DNA of 64,000 nucleotides, taken from assembly GCF_029953635.1 (NCBI RefSeq), contig NZ_CP124543.1:3885455-3949454 (forward strand). Direction: 5' to 3'. How positions within the stretch are numbered: position 1 is the stretch's first letter; every line of letters starts with the position of its first letter. The translations under genes were made by a program, and so were the position numbers. Source of the DNA: Halotia branconii CENA392. Lineage in GTDB: Bacteria; Cyanobacteriota; Cyanobacteriia; Cyanobacteriales; Nostocaceae. This document shows, one piece after another, positions 36,044 through 45,532 of this stretch. A model generated the notes under the pieces. That model searched no databases, was not told the DNA's origin, and saw nothing but the letters and a program-made list of their open reading frames with translations.

Positions 36044-36064
36044 ATTATCAATAAAGTAATTGGA

Positions 36065-36718
36065 ATGGTTAATTTAATCAATGACGATTTTTTTGAACCA
36101 GAGTTCATAGAGGATGATGACTCTAATATTTATTTGTCTATTGGCGATTTGATGTCTGGTTTACTAATGTTCTTTGCTTTGTTATTTATAACTGCCCTAC
36201 TCCAGCTTGCCCAAAAAGATGTACCAAAACGGGTAGTAATTGGCAATGTTGTGGGACAAATGAAAAGCAACAATATCAATGTCAAAGTCAACCCAGATAC
36301 TGGGGATGTTAGTATCCAAGAATCAATTTTATTTGCCAAAGGAAGCACAGAACTTAAACCAGAAGGTAAAGCTTTTCTACGCCGTTTTATTCCTGTTTAT
36401 AGTGGTGTGATTTTCTCAAAATCAGAATTTGAGCAGGAAATTAGCCGCGTAGTCATAGAAGGTCACACTAGCTCAGATGGAGACGATAAAACAAATCTAG
36501 AACTAAGCTTGTTGAGGTCTTCATCAGTTTATCGATACATTTTCTATGACATGAATTTCTCTACCAAATTACCTTTAAGCCGGAAAATATTAGCTGCTGG
36601 ACGTGGAGAAATTGAATCTAACAAGAAAATTGATAATCCAGGCGATCGCAAAGTAGTTTTTCGCTTTCAATTTCGTAGTGATGAATTAAAGAAAGATATT
36701 ATAAAAACCTCTATTTAA
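36065..36718 (+). CDS. zorB: ZorB-like MotB/OmpA-domain motor subunit
   Basis: 217 residues. A short cytoplasmic N-terminus is followed by one membrane helix whose beginning is IGDLMSGLLMFFALLFITAL. D28 is at the position of the essential proton-carrying Asp of ZorB and MotB. The periplasmic part is an OmpA-like peptidoglycan-binding domain (ILFAKGSTELKPEGKAFLRR, VVIEGHTSSDGDDKTNLELS). It would anchor the ZorA pentamer to the cell wall. It lies between zorA and zorC with short gaps, a standard Zorya order. Confidence 0.87.
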   Translation: MVNLINDDFFEPEFIEDDDSNIYLSIGDLMSGLLMFFALLFITALLQLAQKDVPKRVVIGNVVGQMKSNNINVKVNPDTGDVSIQESILFAKGSTELKPEGKAFLRRFIPVYSGVIFSKSEFEQEISRVVIEGHTSSDGDDKTNLELSLLRSSSVYRYIFYDMNFSTKLPLSRKILAAGRGEIESNKKIDNPGDRKVVFRFQFRSDELKKDIIKTSI

Positions 36719-36731
36719 AGGAGAAACAATT

Positions 36732-38117
36732 TTGAGTTTTCAGTTTTCTATTCCTTCTCTACCTGAAACTCCTCAGTGTAGTCCTAATCAACTTATTCAG
36801 ATTGCAAGTAGCTTACCAAATGCAACAACATCAATACCAAGTGTTGATAAAGTATTAGAAGCTATTGAACAGGGTAAAGCTGATCAACTAAGTAAATTAG
36901 ACTGGGTTTACTGTATCTATGCTAAAGCACAATGGGATCGGCAAAATATTGACCAATCCTACAAAACATCAGCAGCCATTTGGAGGGTAGCAATTTCTAA
37001 TTCATGGTTGCAACATCAACTATTGTGGCGTATAGCTCTTTATTATAGTGGTCAGCAAGAACAGGTATTAGCACAGTCTCTAGCTGAATCTTTTGATGTA
37101 TTTGCTAATTCTGACTTAGTTAGTAGCCTACTACCAGTTCAAATTATTCAGGTGCTTTGTAGTGAACAAGCAGGTCATAAATTAGCAAAAATTACTTGCG
37201 AAAAGCATATTACTCAAACTGAACTGCTAAACCAAATTCGAGAAAGTTTACCTGTTTGGATTCCATTATTTAGCCAATTCATAGAAGATATAACTCCCTA
37301 TTTTACTACAATTATTTCTCCTGATAACCTACAAGTAAAATGGTTATTAAGTTGTTTGGGTGAAATGTTAGATAATCAGCAAATTAAAGCGGTTAATCAT
37401 TTACTCACTAATATTTCTAACGAAATAGTTAGCGACCATTCTTTACTGATTGATTGGTTACGAAATAACTACAGAAATGGTGGAAATTGGTATAAACTTT
37501 CAACTCCAGCAAAGCAAAGACTTCGAGAGTGGATTGGAGGCATCAATTATGGTGATTTCCAAAAGTTAGTTAATTTAATATTAAACAAGCTCGATTTACA
37601 AAACTTCGAGTCAAATCAGCTATGTAGACGCAGAGACTTTTGGGCTGATTACAGTAACCGCTTTGAACGGCTTCGCATCTTGTTACCCAAAGCATCACAA
37701 ATTGCCATAGGGTATCAAATCCAAGGTGATGTTAATCTACTAGAAGATGATGGTAGCGACCCGACAGAGGTTTGTATATTCGATTTTGGTGAATGGTTTG
37801 TAGTCGAGTTCTTTCGGGGAAAAGGTAGTGAGATGCGCCTGTTTCCGAAAAATTCCATAAACGAACAAATCCTTTTTGGTGAATCCACTCTTTCAGTCAA
37901 GCGGATTCGCTGTCTGGGTGGCGATAGACATGATCATGTTTATCTTTGGCAGGAATTTTCCCCCACTTGGCTTAAAAATCATGGAATTTTGCCTAATCCA
38001 AATACCCGGCTTTCCAAAAACCCAACAGCAGATAAATTGCAAAAGCGAGAACACAATCTTGAGCGATGGAAAAAAGAAATTGAGTATCTAGAAAGGGAAG
38101 CTAGAGTTTACCTATGA
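36732..38117 (+). CDS. zorC: ZorC-like EH-signature protein
   Basis: 461 residues, helical for the first 330. The C-terminal part has the EH_Signature features: RRRDFWADYSNRFERLRILL, then FDFGEWFVVEFFRGKGSEMR (the conserved Glu) and DRHDHVYLWQEF (the conserved His). In type I Zorya, ZorC works with ZorA and ZorB and is thought to bind DNA together with the ZorD helicase-nuclease. The TTG at 36732 is preceded by AAGGAG and gives MSFQFSIPSLPETP. The presence of ZorC marks this as a type I-like system, but no zorD gene follows. Identification is by motif pattern. Confidence 0.8.
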   Translation: MSFQFSIPSLPETPQCSPNQLIQIASSLPNATTSIPSVDKVLEAIEQGKADQLSKLDWVYCIYAKAQWDRQNIDQSYKTSAAIWRVAISNSWLQHQLLWRIALYYSGQQEQVLAQSLAESFDVFANSDLVSSLLPVQIIQVLCSEQAGHKLAKITCEKHITQTELLNQIRESLPVWIPLFSQFIEDITPYFTTIISPDNLQVKWLLSCLGEMLDNQQIKAVNHLLTNISNEIVSDHSLLIDWLRNNYRNGGNWYKLSTPAKQRLREWIGGINYGDFQKLVNLILNKLDLQNFESNQLCRRRDFWADYSNRFERLRILLPKASQIAIGYQIQGDVNLLEDDGSDPTEVCIFDFGEWFVVEFFRGKGSEMRLFPKNSINEQILFGESTLSVKRIRCLGGDRHDHVYLWQEFSPTWLKNHGILPNPNTRLSKNPTADKLQKREHNLERWKKEIEYLEREARVYL

Positions 38118-38197
38118 TGTTATAAAAAGTATTTTATATTAGTTTACTTTGTTCACAAGCAATTCACATATCATACATTACAGTTCAGACTGGCAAC

Positions 38198-39082
38198 ATG
38201 ACTCGCAAACCTCACGATCAGTTTGCAAAACAGTTTTTAGAGGAGCTACTATCATCTTTGGGCAAGGTAGAAGCCAACAAGGAAGTGATAGATGAAGCTC
38301 GACAGGTAGATGTTTTGTTTTCACCAGTGCTAACAACTCCAGCGCAAGCACCAAATCTAGGGTTATTGGGCAGAATTGCCTTGCTGAATACAGCTTTACT
38401 GGAGCCGTTTCGCAATCAACCCAGTAAAACAGAAATACGGAACTGCCTTACAAAGCTGTTTGCCGTAATCGCAGACTCGCAACGTAAAGCCAAAAGAGAA
38501 GATACAACCATAGCAGAGAATAATTTAGCGCGGCTATGGATTTTGTCACCGTCAGCTTCAGAAAATCTGCTAGCAGGTTTTGGCGCTAAACTGGACTTAG
38601 AAACTTGGCTGCCTGGGGTGTATTTTCTACCCTTATCTTTTAGAGCAGCGATAATGGCAATCAACGAGTTACCTATTACGGATGAAACTCTTTGGTTTAG
38701 GTTGTTAGGGCGAGGGGCTGTTCAACAGCAAGCAGTTAGGGAATTGGTTGCGCTTCCATCGGAGAATGTTGTACGCCGTAATGTTCTAGAAATAATTTAC
38801 AGGTGGCGCATCAGTGTAATGATGCAGCAAGAGTTAACTGAAGATGAACAGGAGTTAATTATGAGCTTAACAGACGCTTACCAGGAAGCCAGGGCTGCTG
38901 CTGTACTTGAAGGAGTACAACAAGAACGCCGCCAAGTTGTAGAAAATTTGTTGAGATATCGGTTTGGTTCTGTAGATGGGGAACTAACAAGAGTTGTTGA
39001 TAGTTTATTACAGCTACCTCCAGAAGAGTTTACGTCTTTGTGTTTGCAATTATCTCGTGAGGAACTGTTAGATAGATTTTGA
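38198..39082 (+). CDS. DUF4351-containing protein next to zorC
   Basis: 294 residues. The N-terminus (KPHDQFAKQFLEELLSSLGK then EARQVDVLFSP) resembles the beginning of Rpn/PD-(D/E)XK-type proteins common in cyanobacteria. The C-terminus (LLRYRFGSVDGELTRVVDSL then LPPEEFTSLCLQLSREELLD) matches DUF4351. Conserved catalytic acidic residues could not be confirmed. It is on the same strand as the zor genes, 80 bp after zorC, where type I systems would carry zorD. It could be an unrelated passenger: sequences related to the end of zorC flank it on both sides. Expressed alone it would be a soluble protein of unknown function. Confidence 0.7.
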   Translation: MTRKPHDQFAKQFLEELLSSLGKVEANKEVIDEARQVDVLFSPVLTTPAQAPNLGLLGRIALLNTALLEPFRNQPSKTEIRNCLTKLFAVIADSQRKAKREDTTIAENNLARLWILSPSASENLLAGFGAKLDLETWLPGVYFLPLSFRAAIMAINELPITDETLWFRLLGRGAVQQQAVRELVALPSENVVRRNVLEIIYRWRISVMMQQELTEDEQELIMSLTDAYQEARAAAVLEGVQQERRQVVENLLRYRFGSVDGELTRVVDSLLQLPPEEFTSLCLQLSREELLDRF

Positions 39083-39103
39083 AACACGGGGCGATAGAAG
39101 TAA

Positions 39104-39158
39104 TCTCTATACTCAGCCTTCCAGAAATCCGACAGTAGATAAAAAGTATTTTGTATTA
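39104..39158 (+). repeat. Degenerate duplicate of the zorC 3' end
   Basis: 39117-39143 resembles 38010-38036 inside zorC (22 of 27 bases, all differences transitions). 39139-39158 repeats 38122-38141 just after zorC (19 of 20 bases). About 85 bp between the two matches are missing from this copy. The DUF4351 gene thus lies between two related segments. Confidence 0.55.
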
Positions 39159-39185
39159 CAATTGTTGTCTTTAGACTTGGAAATA

Positions 39186-40616
39186 TCATAAATTCCAATT
39201 ACGGCGGAAATGGAAAAAGCCTTCTAAAAAGTCTTGCAAAGCAATTTTGTTATTTAATTTGTAGTTACTCCACTCTCTGGCAGCTTGTTCGAGAATTTCT
39301 GAAAAGCTGGGATAGACAGAAGCTAAATTTGCTAAATGTTTTACTGAAATTTTTTGAGACATAGCAAAAGCAATCAAATTTATTAACTCTCCGGCTTCTG
39401 CACCTAATATAGAAGCCCCCAAAATTTCCCCATTTTTTAATACTATTAATTTGCAAATACCTGTGGTTTCATCCCGCAGTTGGGCTGCTGCTACTGATTT
39501 ATAATATTGCCGTAAAATTAAAACTTGATCTCGCTTAAATTGGCGTTTTGCTTGCGCCTCTGTCAAACCTACTTCTGCTAACATGGGGTGAGGAAATATC
39601 GCCCAAGGAATACACCGATAATTGACTTGGAACCTGGGAAAAAATAGGGCATTTTTCAAGGCGATTCTGGCTTCATAATTAGCGACATTAACAAAATCAT
39701 AACCACCAATAACATCGCCACAAGCATAAATTCGGCGGTTGGTGGTTTGCAATTTATTGTTGACAACCAAGCGATGTCGCCGCCATTTTACTCCTACCGC
39801 AGCTAAATTGAGAAATTCTACATTGGGCTGTTGTCCAGTTGCTACTAAAATTTCATCAGCTTCAATTGCCTTATCTCCTGCTTGAATCCACTTTTTATGC
39901 TCAATTCGCATCACTTGAGTTACTACAGTTTGGGTGAGGAGGCGCACACCATCAACTTCTAATTGCGCTTGAAGTAGCAGGGCTATCTCTGGATCAGCAT
40001 AAGGCAAAATATGGAGAGATTCGACTACCAGCGTTACTTTACAATCCAATCGCGCTAAGATTTGGGCTATTTCAATGCTTTGGGGAACACCACCAATAAT
40101 CACCCAATTTTTGGGCAGTGTTGGTTCTTTCAAAGACTGCCAAATATTAGATAGAGTCAAGTAACCAGTGGTTGACAATCCTGCAATATCTGGAATTGCT
40201 GAACGAGAACCACTCGCGAGTAAATAAGTTCTGGCTTTGAGTAGACGGTCATTAACGGTAAATGCCAGATGGGGTGAAGATTGAAATTGACCACTGCCAA
40301 AAATTACATCAACTCCTAGCGCCGCTAAGGTAGCAGGAGAACTTTGTTGTTGAATATTTGAAACGACGCTGCGCGTATACAGCATAGCTTCTTGCCATGC
40401 TATGGAAGTCTGTGTGGCATGAATACCAAAATCCGTTGCATGATTAAGACTTTGTGCGAGTTTGCCAATTTCGCTCATGGCGTGGTGATGAAGAAACCTG
40501 CTATTTATGGGAGGTTCTACTAAAGCAACTGTGGCATGTAGTTGGGTGGCAACTAAAGCAGCGTAACGTCCGGCTAGACTACCGCCAATAATCACGACAT
40601 CGTAATCAATAGTCAT
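39186..40616 (-). CDS. FAD/NAD(P) oxidoreductase of the disulfide-reductase family lacking the redox disulfide
   Basis: 476 residues with the fold of lipoamide dehydrogenase/mercuric reductase. The FAD site is VVIIGGSLAGRYAAL, the NAD(P) site WVIIGGVPQSIEIAQILARL, the second FAD motif RIYACGDVIGGYDF, and a C-terminal dimerisation domain is present. Where family members carry CxxxxC this protein reads RFLHHHAMSEIG, with no cysteine. It cannot therefore reduce substrates by the classical dithiol route, and probably reduces quinones or other acceptors directly. The ATG at 40616 is preferred; the frame can be extended by a TTG. It is transcribed alone, converging on the Zorya region. Confidence 0.82.
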   Translation of the reverse strand: MTIDYDVVIIGGSLAGRYAALVATQLHATVALVEPPINSRFLHHHAMSEIGKLAQSLNHATDFGIHATQTSIAWQEAMLYTRSVVSNIQQQSSPATLAALGVDVIFGSGQFQSSPHLAFTVNDRLLKARTYLLASGSRSAIPDIAGLSTTGYLTLSNIWQSLKEPTLPKNWVIIGGVPQSIEIAQILARLDCKVTLVVESLHILPYADPEIALLLQAQLEVDGVRLLTQTVVTQVMRIEHKKWIQAGDKAIEADEILVATGQQPNVEFLNLAAVGVKWRRHRLVVNNKLQTTNRRIYACGDVIGGYDFVNVANYEARIALKNALFFPRFQVNYRCIPWAIFPHPMLAEVGLTEAQAKRQFKRDQVLILRQYYKSVAAAQLRDETTGICKLIVLKNGEILGASILGAEAGELINLIAFAMSQKISVKHLANLASVYPSFSEILEQAAREWSNYKLNNKIALQDFLEGFFHFRRNWNL

Positions 40617-40658
40617 ATTAGTCAATGGTCAGTAGTCAGTGGTCAGTGGTCAGTTAGT

Positions 40659-40731
40659 GTAGGTTGGGTTGACGTAAGGAAACCCAACACCTTTATCAAT
40701 GTTGGGTTTTGCTGCGCTCAACCCAACCTAC
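40659..40731. repeat. Nested palindromic hairpin element
   Basis: Outer arms gtaggttgggttg and caacccaacctac pair perfectly (13 bp). Inner arms aacccaaca and tgttgggtt also pair. It is a common dispersed palindrome in Nostoc-like genomes and lies in the 130-bp gap between two minus-strand genes. A cluster of agtggtc/agtcagt tandem units (40625-40655) precedes it. Confidence 0.8.
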
Positions 40732-40753
40732 AATCTACAATCTGACAAAAAAT

Positions 40754-41824
40754 TCAGAACTTAACACTTAGCAATGAGTGTAGCGCTGTTAGTAAGCGCT
40801 GGTTATCAAAATCGGAACGTACAGCAATCCTAAAAAAGCGATCGCCTAGTTCTTTAAAACTCAGGCAATCGCGGATTAAAATTCGCTCATGCTGGAGTAA
40901 TTGTCGCTGTAACTGCAAACTTGACTGTTGTGACTCAATCAGTAAGAAGTTAGCAGCACTTGGTTGGGGTTGCAATCCTGGAAGTGAGGCTAAACCCGCA
41001 AACAGTTGATTTCGTGCAGGTGGTAGCCATTTCCAGGTTTGTTGTTGGAATTTTTGATCTTGGATGGCAGCAATTGCTGCTGCTGCCGCTAGGGTGTTTA
41101 CAGGCCAGGGATCACGCCATAGTTGCCATTTAGTAAGGCGTTTGGGGTTAGCGATCGCATATCCTAATCTCAGTCCAGGGAGACTGTAAAATTTGGTTAG
41201 CGATCGCAATACCACTAAGTTCTCATATTCCTGCACCATCGAAATCAAGCTTTGTTCCTGATTGGGGTGCAAAAAATCCATAAATGCTTCATCCACCACC
41301 ACCAAAGCAAACTGTTTCAAATAAGGCAAAATAGCTTGCCGCGAAAACAGCTTTCCGGTTGGGTTATGGGGATTATTCAGAAGTAGTCCTTTGTCCTTGG
41401 TGTTTTGTCCTTTATTAAATGACAAATCATCGTTATCCCCTAAATTTAAGGGAAACTCCAGTACTTTAGCGTTGTACGCTGCTAGGGTACGGTAATAATC
41501 GCCAAAGGCTGGAGTAATTAACGCTGTTGCGGCTAGTTCTACTAATTCCCTACCTGCGAGAGTGAGTAACTCTGCTGAACCATTTCCAGGCAGAATCCAC
41601 TCTGGCGGTAATTGATGGAAGTGACTGAGAGCAAGTCTCAGTTCACTATAATCTGGGTCTGGATAGTGCCTGAGATTGTCGATTTGGGACGTAATAGCAG
41701 CGATGGCGCTATTTGGTGGTCCCAAAGGACTGATGCTGGCAGAAAAATCCAGAATAGCGTCAGGGGGACAGCCAGCCAGTGCTGCTGCCCAAGCTAAATT
41801 TCCCCCATGAGCTGGTTGCCGCAT
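40754..41824 (-). CDS. cobD: Threonine-phosphate decarboxylase (cobalamin pathway)
   Basis: A PLP-dependent aminotransferase-fold enzyme of 356 residues that makes (R)-1-amino-2-propanol phosphate for the cobalamin nucleotide loop. The start MRQPAHGGNLAWAAALAGCP and the segment ILDFSASISPLGPP are typical of CobD/CobC. The PLP-binding Lys is in SLTKFYSLPGLRLGYA, and NNPHNPTGKLF and VVDEAFMDF are intact. HisC, its close relative, lacks the HGGN start. The ATG at 41824 is used. It starts 26 bp after hup, on the same strand. Confidence 0.88.
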   Translation of the reverse strand: MRQPAHGGNLAWAAALAGCPPDAILDFSASISPLGPPNSAIAAITSQIDNLRHYPDPDYSELRLALSHFHQLPPEWILPGNGSAELLTLAGRELVELAATALITPAFGDYYRTLAAYNAKVLEFPLNLGDNDDLSFNKGQNTKDKGLLLNNPHNPTGKLFSRQAILPYLKQFALVVVDEAFMDFLHPNQEQSLISMVQEYENLVVLRSLTKFYSLPGLRLGYAIANPKRLTKWQLWRDPWPVNTLAAAAAIAAIQDQKFQQQTWKWLPPARNQLFAGLASLPGLQPQPSAANFLLIESQQSSLQLQRQLLQHERILIRDCLSFKELGDRFFRIAVRSDFDNQRLLTALHSLLSVKF

Positions 41825-41850
41825 CAAAAAAATGTTTCCAAAAACAGAAC

Positions 41851-42135
41851 CTATGATTTTGGGGGTGCGACTCTTTCTCTAAAGAGCTTACCAGCGGAAA
41901 AAGCAGGAACCTTAGTTGCTGGAATTTCCATCTTTTCATTGGTTTTGGGGTTACGACCTTCACGAGCTTTGCGTTCCCGTGATTCAAAGGAACCGAATCC
42001 TACTAGCGTCACTTTATCGCCAGAAGAAACAGCTTCAACAATCGTTTCCAAAGCGGCGCTTAAGACTGCATCCGCTTGTTTTTTGGTAACACTTGCCTTT
42101 TCAGCTACGGCATCAACCAATTCACCCTTGTTCAT
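41851..42135 (-). CDS. hup: HU nucleoid protein
   Basis: A 94-residue histone-like protein. The sequence has the HU start MNKGELVDAVAEKASVTKKQ, the GFGSFESRERKAREGRNPKT hinge and the DNA-binding arm (KMEIPATKVPAFSAGK). AAGGAG sits 7 bases before the ATG. It compacts DNA and, in Anabaena, HU (HanA) is needed for heterocyst development. cobD lies directly downstream and may be read through from the hup promoter. Confidence 0.95.
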   Translation of the reverse strand: MNKGELVDAVAEKASVTKKQADAVLSAALETIVEAVSSGDKVTLVGFGSFESRERKAREGRNPKTNEKMEIPATKVPAFSAGKLFRERVAPPKS

Positions 42136-42516
42136 GTCAAACTCCTTGTGGTTTACTTGAGATTCTTTACGGATGCACCCTGTCGCATCCTTACGGAAAT
42201 CTCTGTTGGGAGAAATATAAAAATCGTCCTTTGGGAGTACTTTTACTTAAAACGCCTGTAAATCCCATCGGCTCGACTTTTCAATGAATCATTCTAAGGC
42301 GTTGTAGCCTGAAGTGGATATATGAAACCATTAATTTATATGGATTTCAGGATTTTTTATGTTTTTTGGTAGTTCTTTCACTAAAAACCACCCCTAAATT
42401 AGGAAAAAATACTTACTAAATACCCTTTTAGTGAAAAATAGGTAAAGAAAAGTTAGTAATTCAAAATTCAAATTTATTTGCTTATTTACGTAATATAGGT
42501 AAATATTGATACATTT
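42136..42516. other. Intergenic region upstream of hup
   Basis: About 380 bp, AT-rich at its right end. It is expected to hold the hup promoter and the 3' end of the REC-PAS-AAA gene. No repeat, hairpin or small gene was recognised. Confidence 0.5.
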
Positions 42517-44712
42517 TCAATTTTCAATTTTTAATTTCCAAGAGGATGCCCAACTACTGTTAAAAATCAATTCATATATCCGGTTATGCACTTTCAAAGA
42601 CCCTTCTTCTTTAATTATTAACCCCGACAACAGCAATTCTCTTGCTTCTGGACTATCTACTGCGGGAATTTTTTCTTGATGCCAAATTTGCTGATATAGT
42701 TCTAGTAACCCAACAGGGTGGCGAGTATTTTTGAGGATGCGATCGCGAATTGTTCGCAAATGCTCCGGCTCATCCTGTGATTCCCAATTATTGATGATAT
42801 TCGTAAACACCAAACTTTCAATCCATTCTGCTTCACTATTTGTAGGAATAGCAGATACCGAACTGCGAATCAACTTACAAAGTTTCTGGGTAAGGAAAGG
42901 CTGACCACTAGTCCAAGCTAGTACTTCTTTGAGTACTAATTGAGGATTACTAACTTTTTGTGTCAATCCCTCCAACAAAGGTTGAGCTTCATGAACATGA
43001 AAACCATTTAATTGAATTGCTTGACCAATATTAAAAGGTGTTCTTTGATAATCCGTAATCAAATCGGACGGAGTAGCAACGCCAAATAAAGCAAAAGTTA
43101 AACGTCGATATTTAGGATTAATGCTGCGCTGATTATAACAAAAGCGAATTAAAGCAAAAAAATCATTAACTAGAAAATCTAAAGATAAAACACTATCAAT
43201 TTCATCAATAAAAATAAAAATATTTTCGTCTGAAACTTGATCTAATAAAACATCTTCTATAAATCTACTTAAACACTGGATAGGTGATAAATTTTTTTGC
43301 TCATGCCACCAAGCTTTTAAATTCACCTTTCCTAATAAATTAAAACTCTGCCACAACTCCACGACTAATCCTTTATACCATTGAGCAGGAGTAATATTTT
43401 CGCAACCCAGGCGAGTGATATCGATGGCCGCACAGTTAAACCCTTGCTTTTGAAGATGATGTATAATCCTTACCATCAAGCTGGATTTGCCCATTTGTCG
43501 GGCATTGAGAACGTAACAAAACTCTTTATTCTTTAATGCTTTGTAGAGATAACGGTCTGCTGAACGCACGACATAAGTAGGAGCATCCATAGGCAAACTT
43601 CCCCCTACTTGATAATCAAAAATTGAAGATTGCTCTGCACTTTTAAGCAAAGCATTTTCAAATACAAGTTCTGCTTTAGTAGCTTTAAGAATTTCTAGTG
43701 TTTGTGATAGCTCTTGAGTCCGTTCTTTGACTTTTTGTTCTAAATTTAGGTTAGATTTAGCTAACGCTTCTTTAGCTTCTTGTAAGGCAAGATTCTTAAC
43801 TTTCAACTCTAAAATTAACTGTACTCGTTCAGCTTCTGATTGTTTGCGTTGTGTGATATCTTGAAAAGCGGCTATGGCATAAACAATTTCACCTTGTTCA
43901 TTAAAAATTGGCGTAGCCGACACCTCTAAAGGAATAATCTTGTCGGCTTGGTGAATCTCCATATTATCGATAATGACACTTTTACCGTTTAATGCTTGCA
44001 CAATAGGCTGCTGTTCTGTAGGGTATAACTGCTTTTTACCTGCCAAATAAACTTGATAAATCTCTGCTAATTGAGTAGGTGTGGCTTCAGTGACGATTCC
44101 CTTACCAAGTAGCTGCTGTGCAGTTTGATTAGCGTAGTAAGGTTGACCATCACTATTAACTACGAATATGCCCACTGGCACAGCTTCTAAGAATTGAGTC
44201 AGCCTTGCTTGGCTTTCACGTAATGCTAACTCTGCTTGTTGGCGTACTGTGACTTCTTGTTGTAAACGTACTAATAATTTTGCTTGAGTTTCTTGTACTA
44301 AAAATTCCTGCTTCTTAGCTATTTTCATTTGCTGCACATGTTGCAGAGTTTTACTAGTTGTAATTTCTAAATCCTGAAAATTTATTGGTTTAGTTAAAAA
44401 GTCAAAAGCACCACGATTCATCGCAGTTCTGATATTTTCCATATCATTATACGCAGAAATAATTACTGCTTTAATAATGGGATATAACTCATTAAGTTTG
44501 GTAATTAAAGTTAACCCATCCATTTCCGGCATATAGATATCAGTTAACACTATATCTATATCCGGTTCCATTTGTAGTATTTCTAATGCTTCAACACCAT
44601 TACGGGCAAAAATCAGATGAAATTGTTTTTCCCGAATTTTTTTTCTAAATTTCTGGCGGAGTAAGAGTTCTAAGTCAGGCTCATCATCCACAACCAGTAT
44701 TATTGCTGGCAT
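42517..44712 (-). CDS. Response regulator with REC-PAS-AAA-like (AAA_35) architecture
   Basis: 731 residues. An N-terminal receiver (D58 in [17 protein letters not shown]) is followed by a coiled coil, a PAS domain (about 175-295), a second coiled coil (about 295-360) and an AAA-like ATPase of the cyanobacterial AAA_35 group. The ATPase has Walker [12 protein letters not shown] (K409), Walker [13 protein letters not shown] and a C-terminal winged-helix-like part. Such AAA_35 modules usually occur with WD40 or TIR domains; here the ATPase is the output of a two-component pathway. It follows the single receiver gene (24-bp gap) on the minus strand and probably shares its operon. Confidence 0.85.
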   Translation of the reverse strand: MPAIILVVDDEPDLELLLRQKFRKKIREKQFHLIFARNGVEALEILQMEPDIDIVLTDIYMPEMDGLTLITKLNELYPIIKAVIISAYNDMENIRTAMNRGAFDFLTKPINFQDLEITTSKTLQHVQQMKIAKKQEFLVQETQAKLLVRLQQEVTVRQQAELALRESQARLTQFLEAVPVGIFVVNSDGQPYYANQTAQQLLGKGIVTEATPTQLAEIYQVYLAGKKQLYPTEQQPIVQALNGKSVIIDNMEIHQADKIIPLEVSATPIFNEQGEIVYAIAAFQDITQRKQSEAERVQLILELKVKNLALQEAKEALAKSNLNLEQKVKERTQELSQTLEILKATKAELVFENALLKSAEQSSIFDYQVGGSLPMDAPTYVVRSADRYLYKALKNKEFCYVLNARQMGKSSLMVRIIHHLQKQGFNCAAIDITRLGCENITPAQWYKGLVVELWQSFNLLGKVNLKAWWHEQKNLSPIQCLSRFIEDVLLDQVSDENIFIFIDEIDSVLSLDFLVNDFFALIRFCYNQRSINPKYRRLTFALFGVATPSDLITDYQRTPFNIGQAIQLNGFHVHEAQPLLEGLTQKVSNPQLVLKEVLAWTSGQPFLTQKLCKLIRSSVSAIPTNSEAEWIESLVFTNIINNWESQDEPEHLRTIRDRILKNTRHPVGLLELYQQIWHQEKIPAVDSPEARELLLSGLIIKEEGSLKVHNRIYELIFNSSWASSWKLKIEN

Positions 44713-44736
44713 AGTTTCTTACCTGATGTAGATTAT

Positions 44737-45105
44737 TCATAAATTAAGTATTTTTTCTTTCAGCTTGTCAAATTGAATAGGTTTTGTGATATAGCCATCA
44801 GCTCCATATTGTTTAGCTGTTAAGTAATTATATTCATCATCATAAGCAGTAATGATAAATACTTTGAGATTCGGATAATGATCTTTAATAACTTTGAGCA
44901 TTTCTAAGCCGTTCATTCCAGGCATATTAATGTCGGTTACTATCAAAGCTAGATGATTAATTAATTGACTTTGTAAATATTCCAAAGCTTCTTCTGCTGA
45001 AAAAGCAAAATATAATTTGATTTGCTCTTGTTTAAGTTCTCTCCTAAATTTCTGTCTAAACAACAATTGAACATCTTGTTCGTCATCTACAACCATTATT
45101 TTCAT
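44737..45105 (-). CDS. Single-domain response regulator
   Basis: 122 residues consisting of a receiver only: acidic pocket VVDDEQD, phospho-acceptor D58 in IVTDINMPGMNG, T/S in FIITAYDDE and K in ITKPIQF. It starts at the ATG at 45105. It lies between the big HstK-type kinase gene upstream (427-bp gap) and the REC-PAS-AAA regulator downstream (24 bp). Its receiver closely resembles that of the next gene (RQKFRRE and RQKFRKK), suggesting tandem duplication. Likely a phosphate shuttle for the same kinase. Confidence 0.88.
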   Translation of the reverse strand: MKIMVVDDEQDVQLLFRQKFRRELKQEQIKLYFAFSAEEALEYLQSQLINHLALIVTDINMPGMNGLEMLKVIKDHYPNLKVFIITAYDDEYNYLTAKQYGADGYITKPIQFDKLKEKILNL

Positions 45106-45532
45106 TTAAAATTTATATCTTGACAAAGTGAACCAAGTATAGGTAAAAAGACTAGCTGAGTAGAGCTTTTATAATTTATAATTCAATGAAATCAAGATTT
45201 ATTACACAAACGTTAGGTTAATATTTGCTAAATTACGTAATTTTTTATACCATAAAAACACAAGTGACTAAGTAGTGAATCAGAAATTGCACACACCAAA
45301 ATGCATGAGATACCCTGATTGTATTTGTGTTTTTGTAGTCAAAAATTGAAAGATCAAGCATTTTTTAGTCAATCGTCATAAAAATGGCGATAATTCTATA
45401 CTACTATGAGTGCTAAAGCACTCACCAAAGGCGGCGGGAAGCCTACTTCTTTGAGGAGTGGGATAAGCTTAATACAAACTGTAAGCATCTTTGTTTAAAA
45501 TTTAGCAGAAGAAGTTTCTATACTTTTTGAAG
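45106..45532. other. Intergenic region with an IS-end-like hairpin
   Basis: Mostly AT-rich. The palindrome gagtgctaaagcactc is at about 45408-45423. It is followed by ggcgggaagcctacttcttt and gaggagtgggataag, resembling the right end of an IS200/IS605-type element without a gene. It probably also carries the promoter of the response regulator pair. Confidence 0.45.

Noticed and set aside
34037..36718. Flagellar motor or TonB-type ExbBD
   Set aside because: Cyanobacteria lack flagella; ZorA tail length, OmpA domain on ZorB and the following EH-signature gene fit Zorya better.
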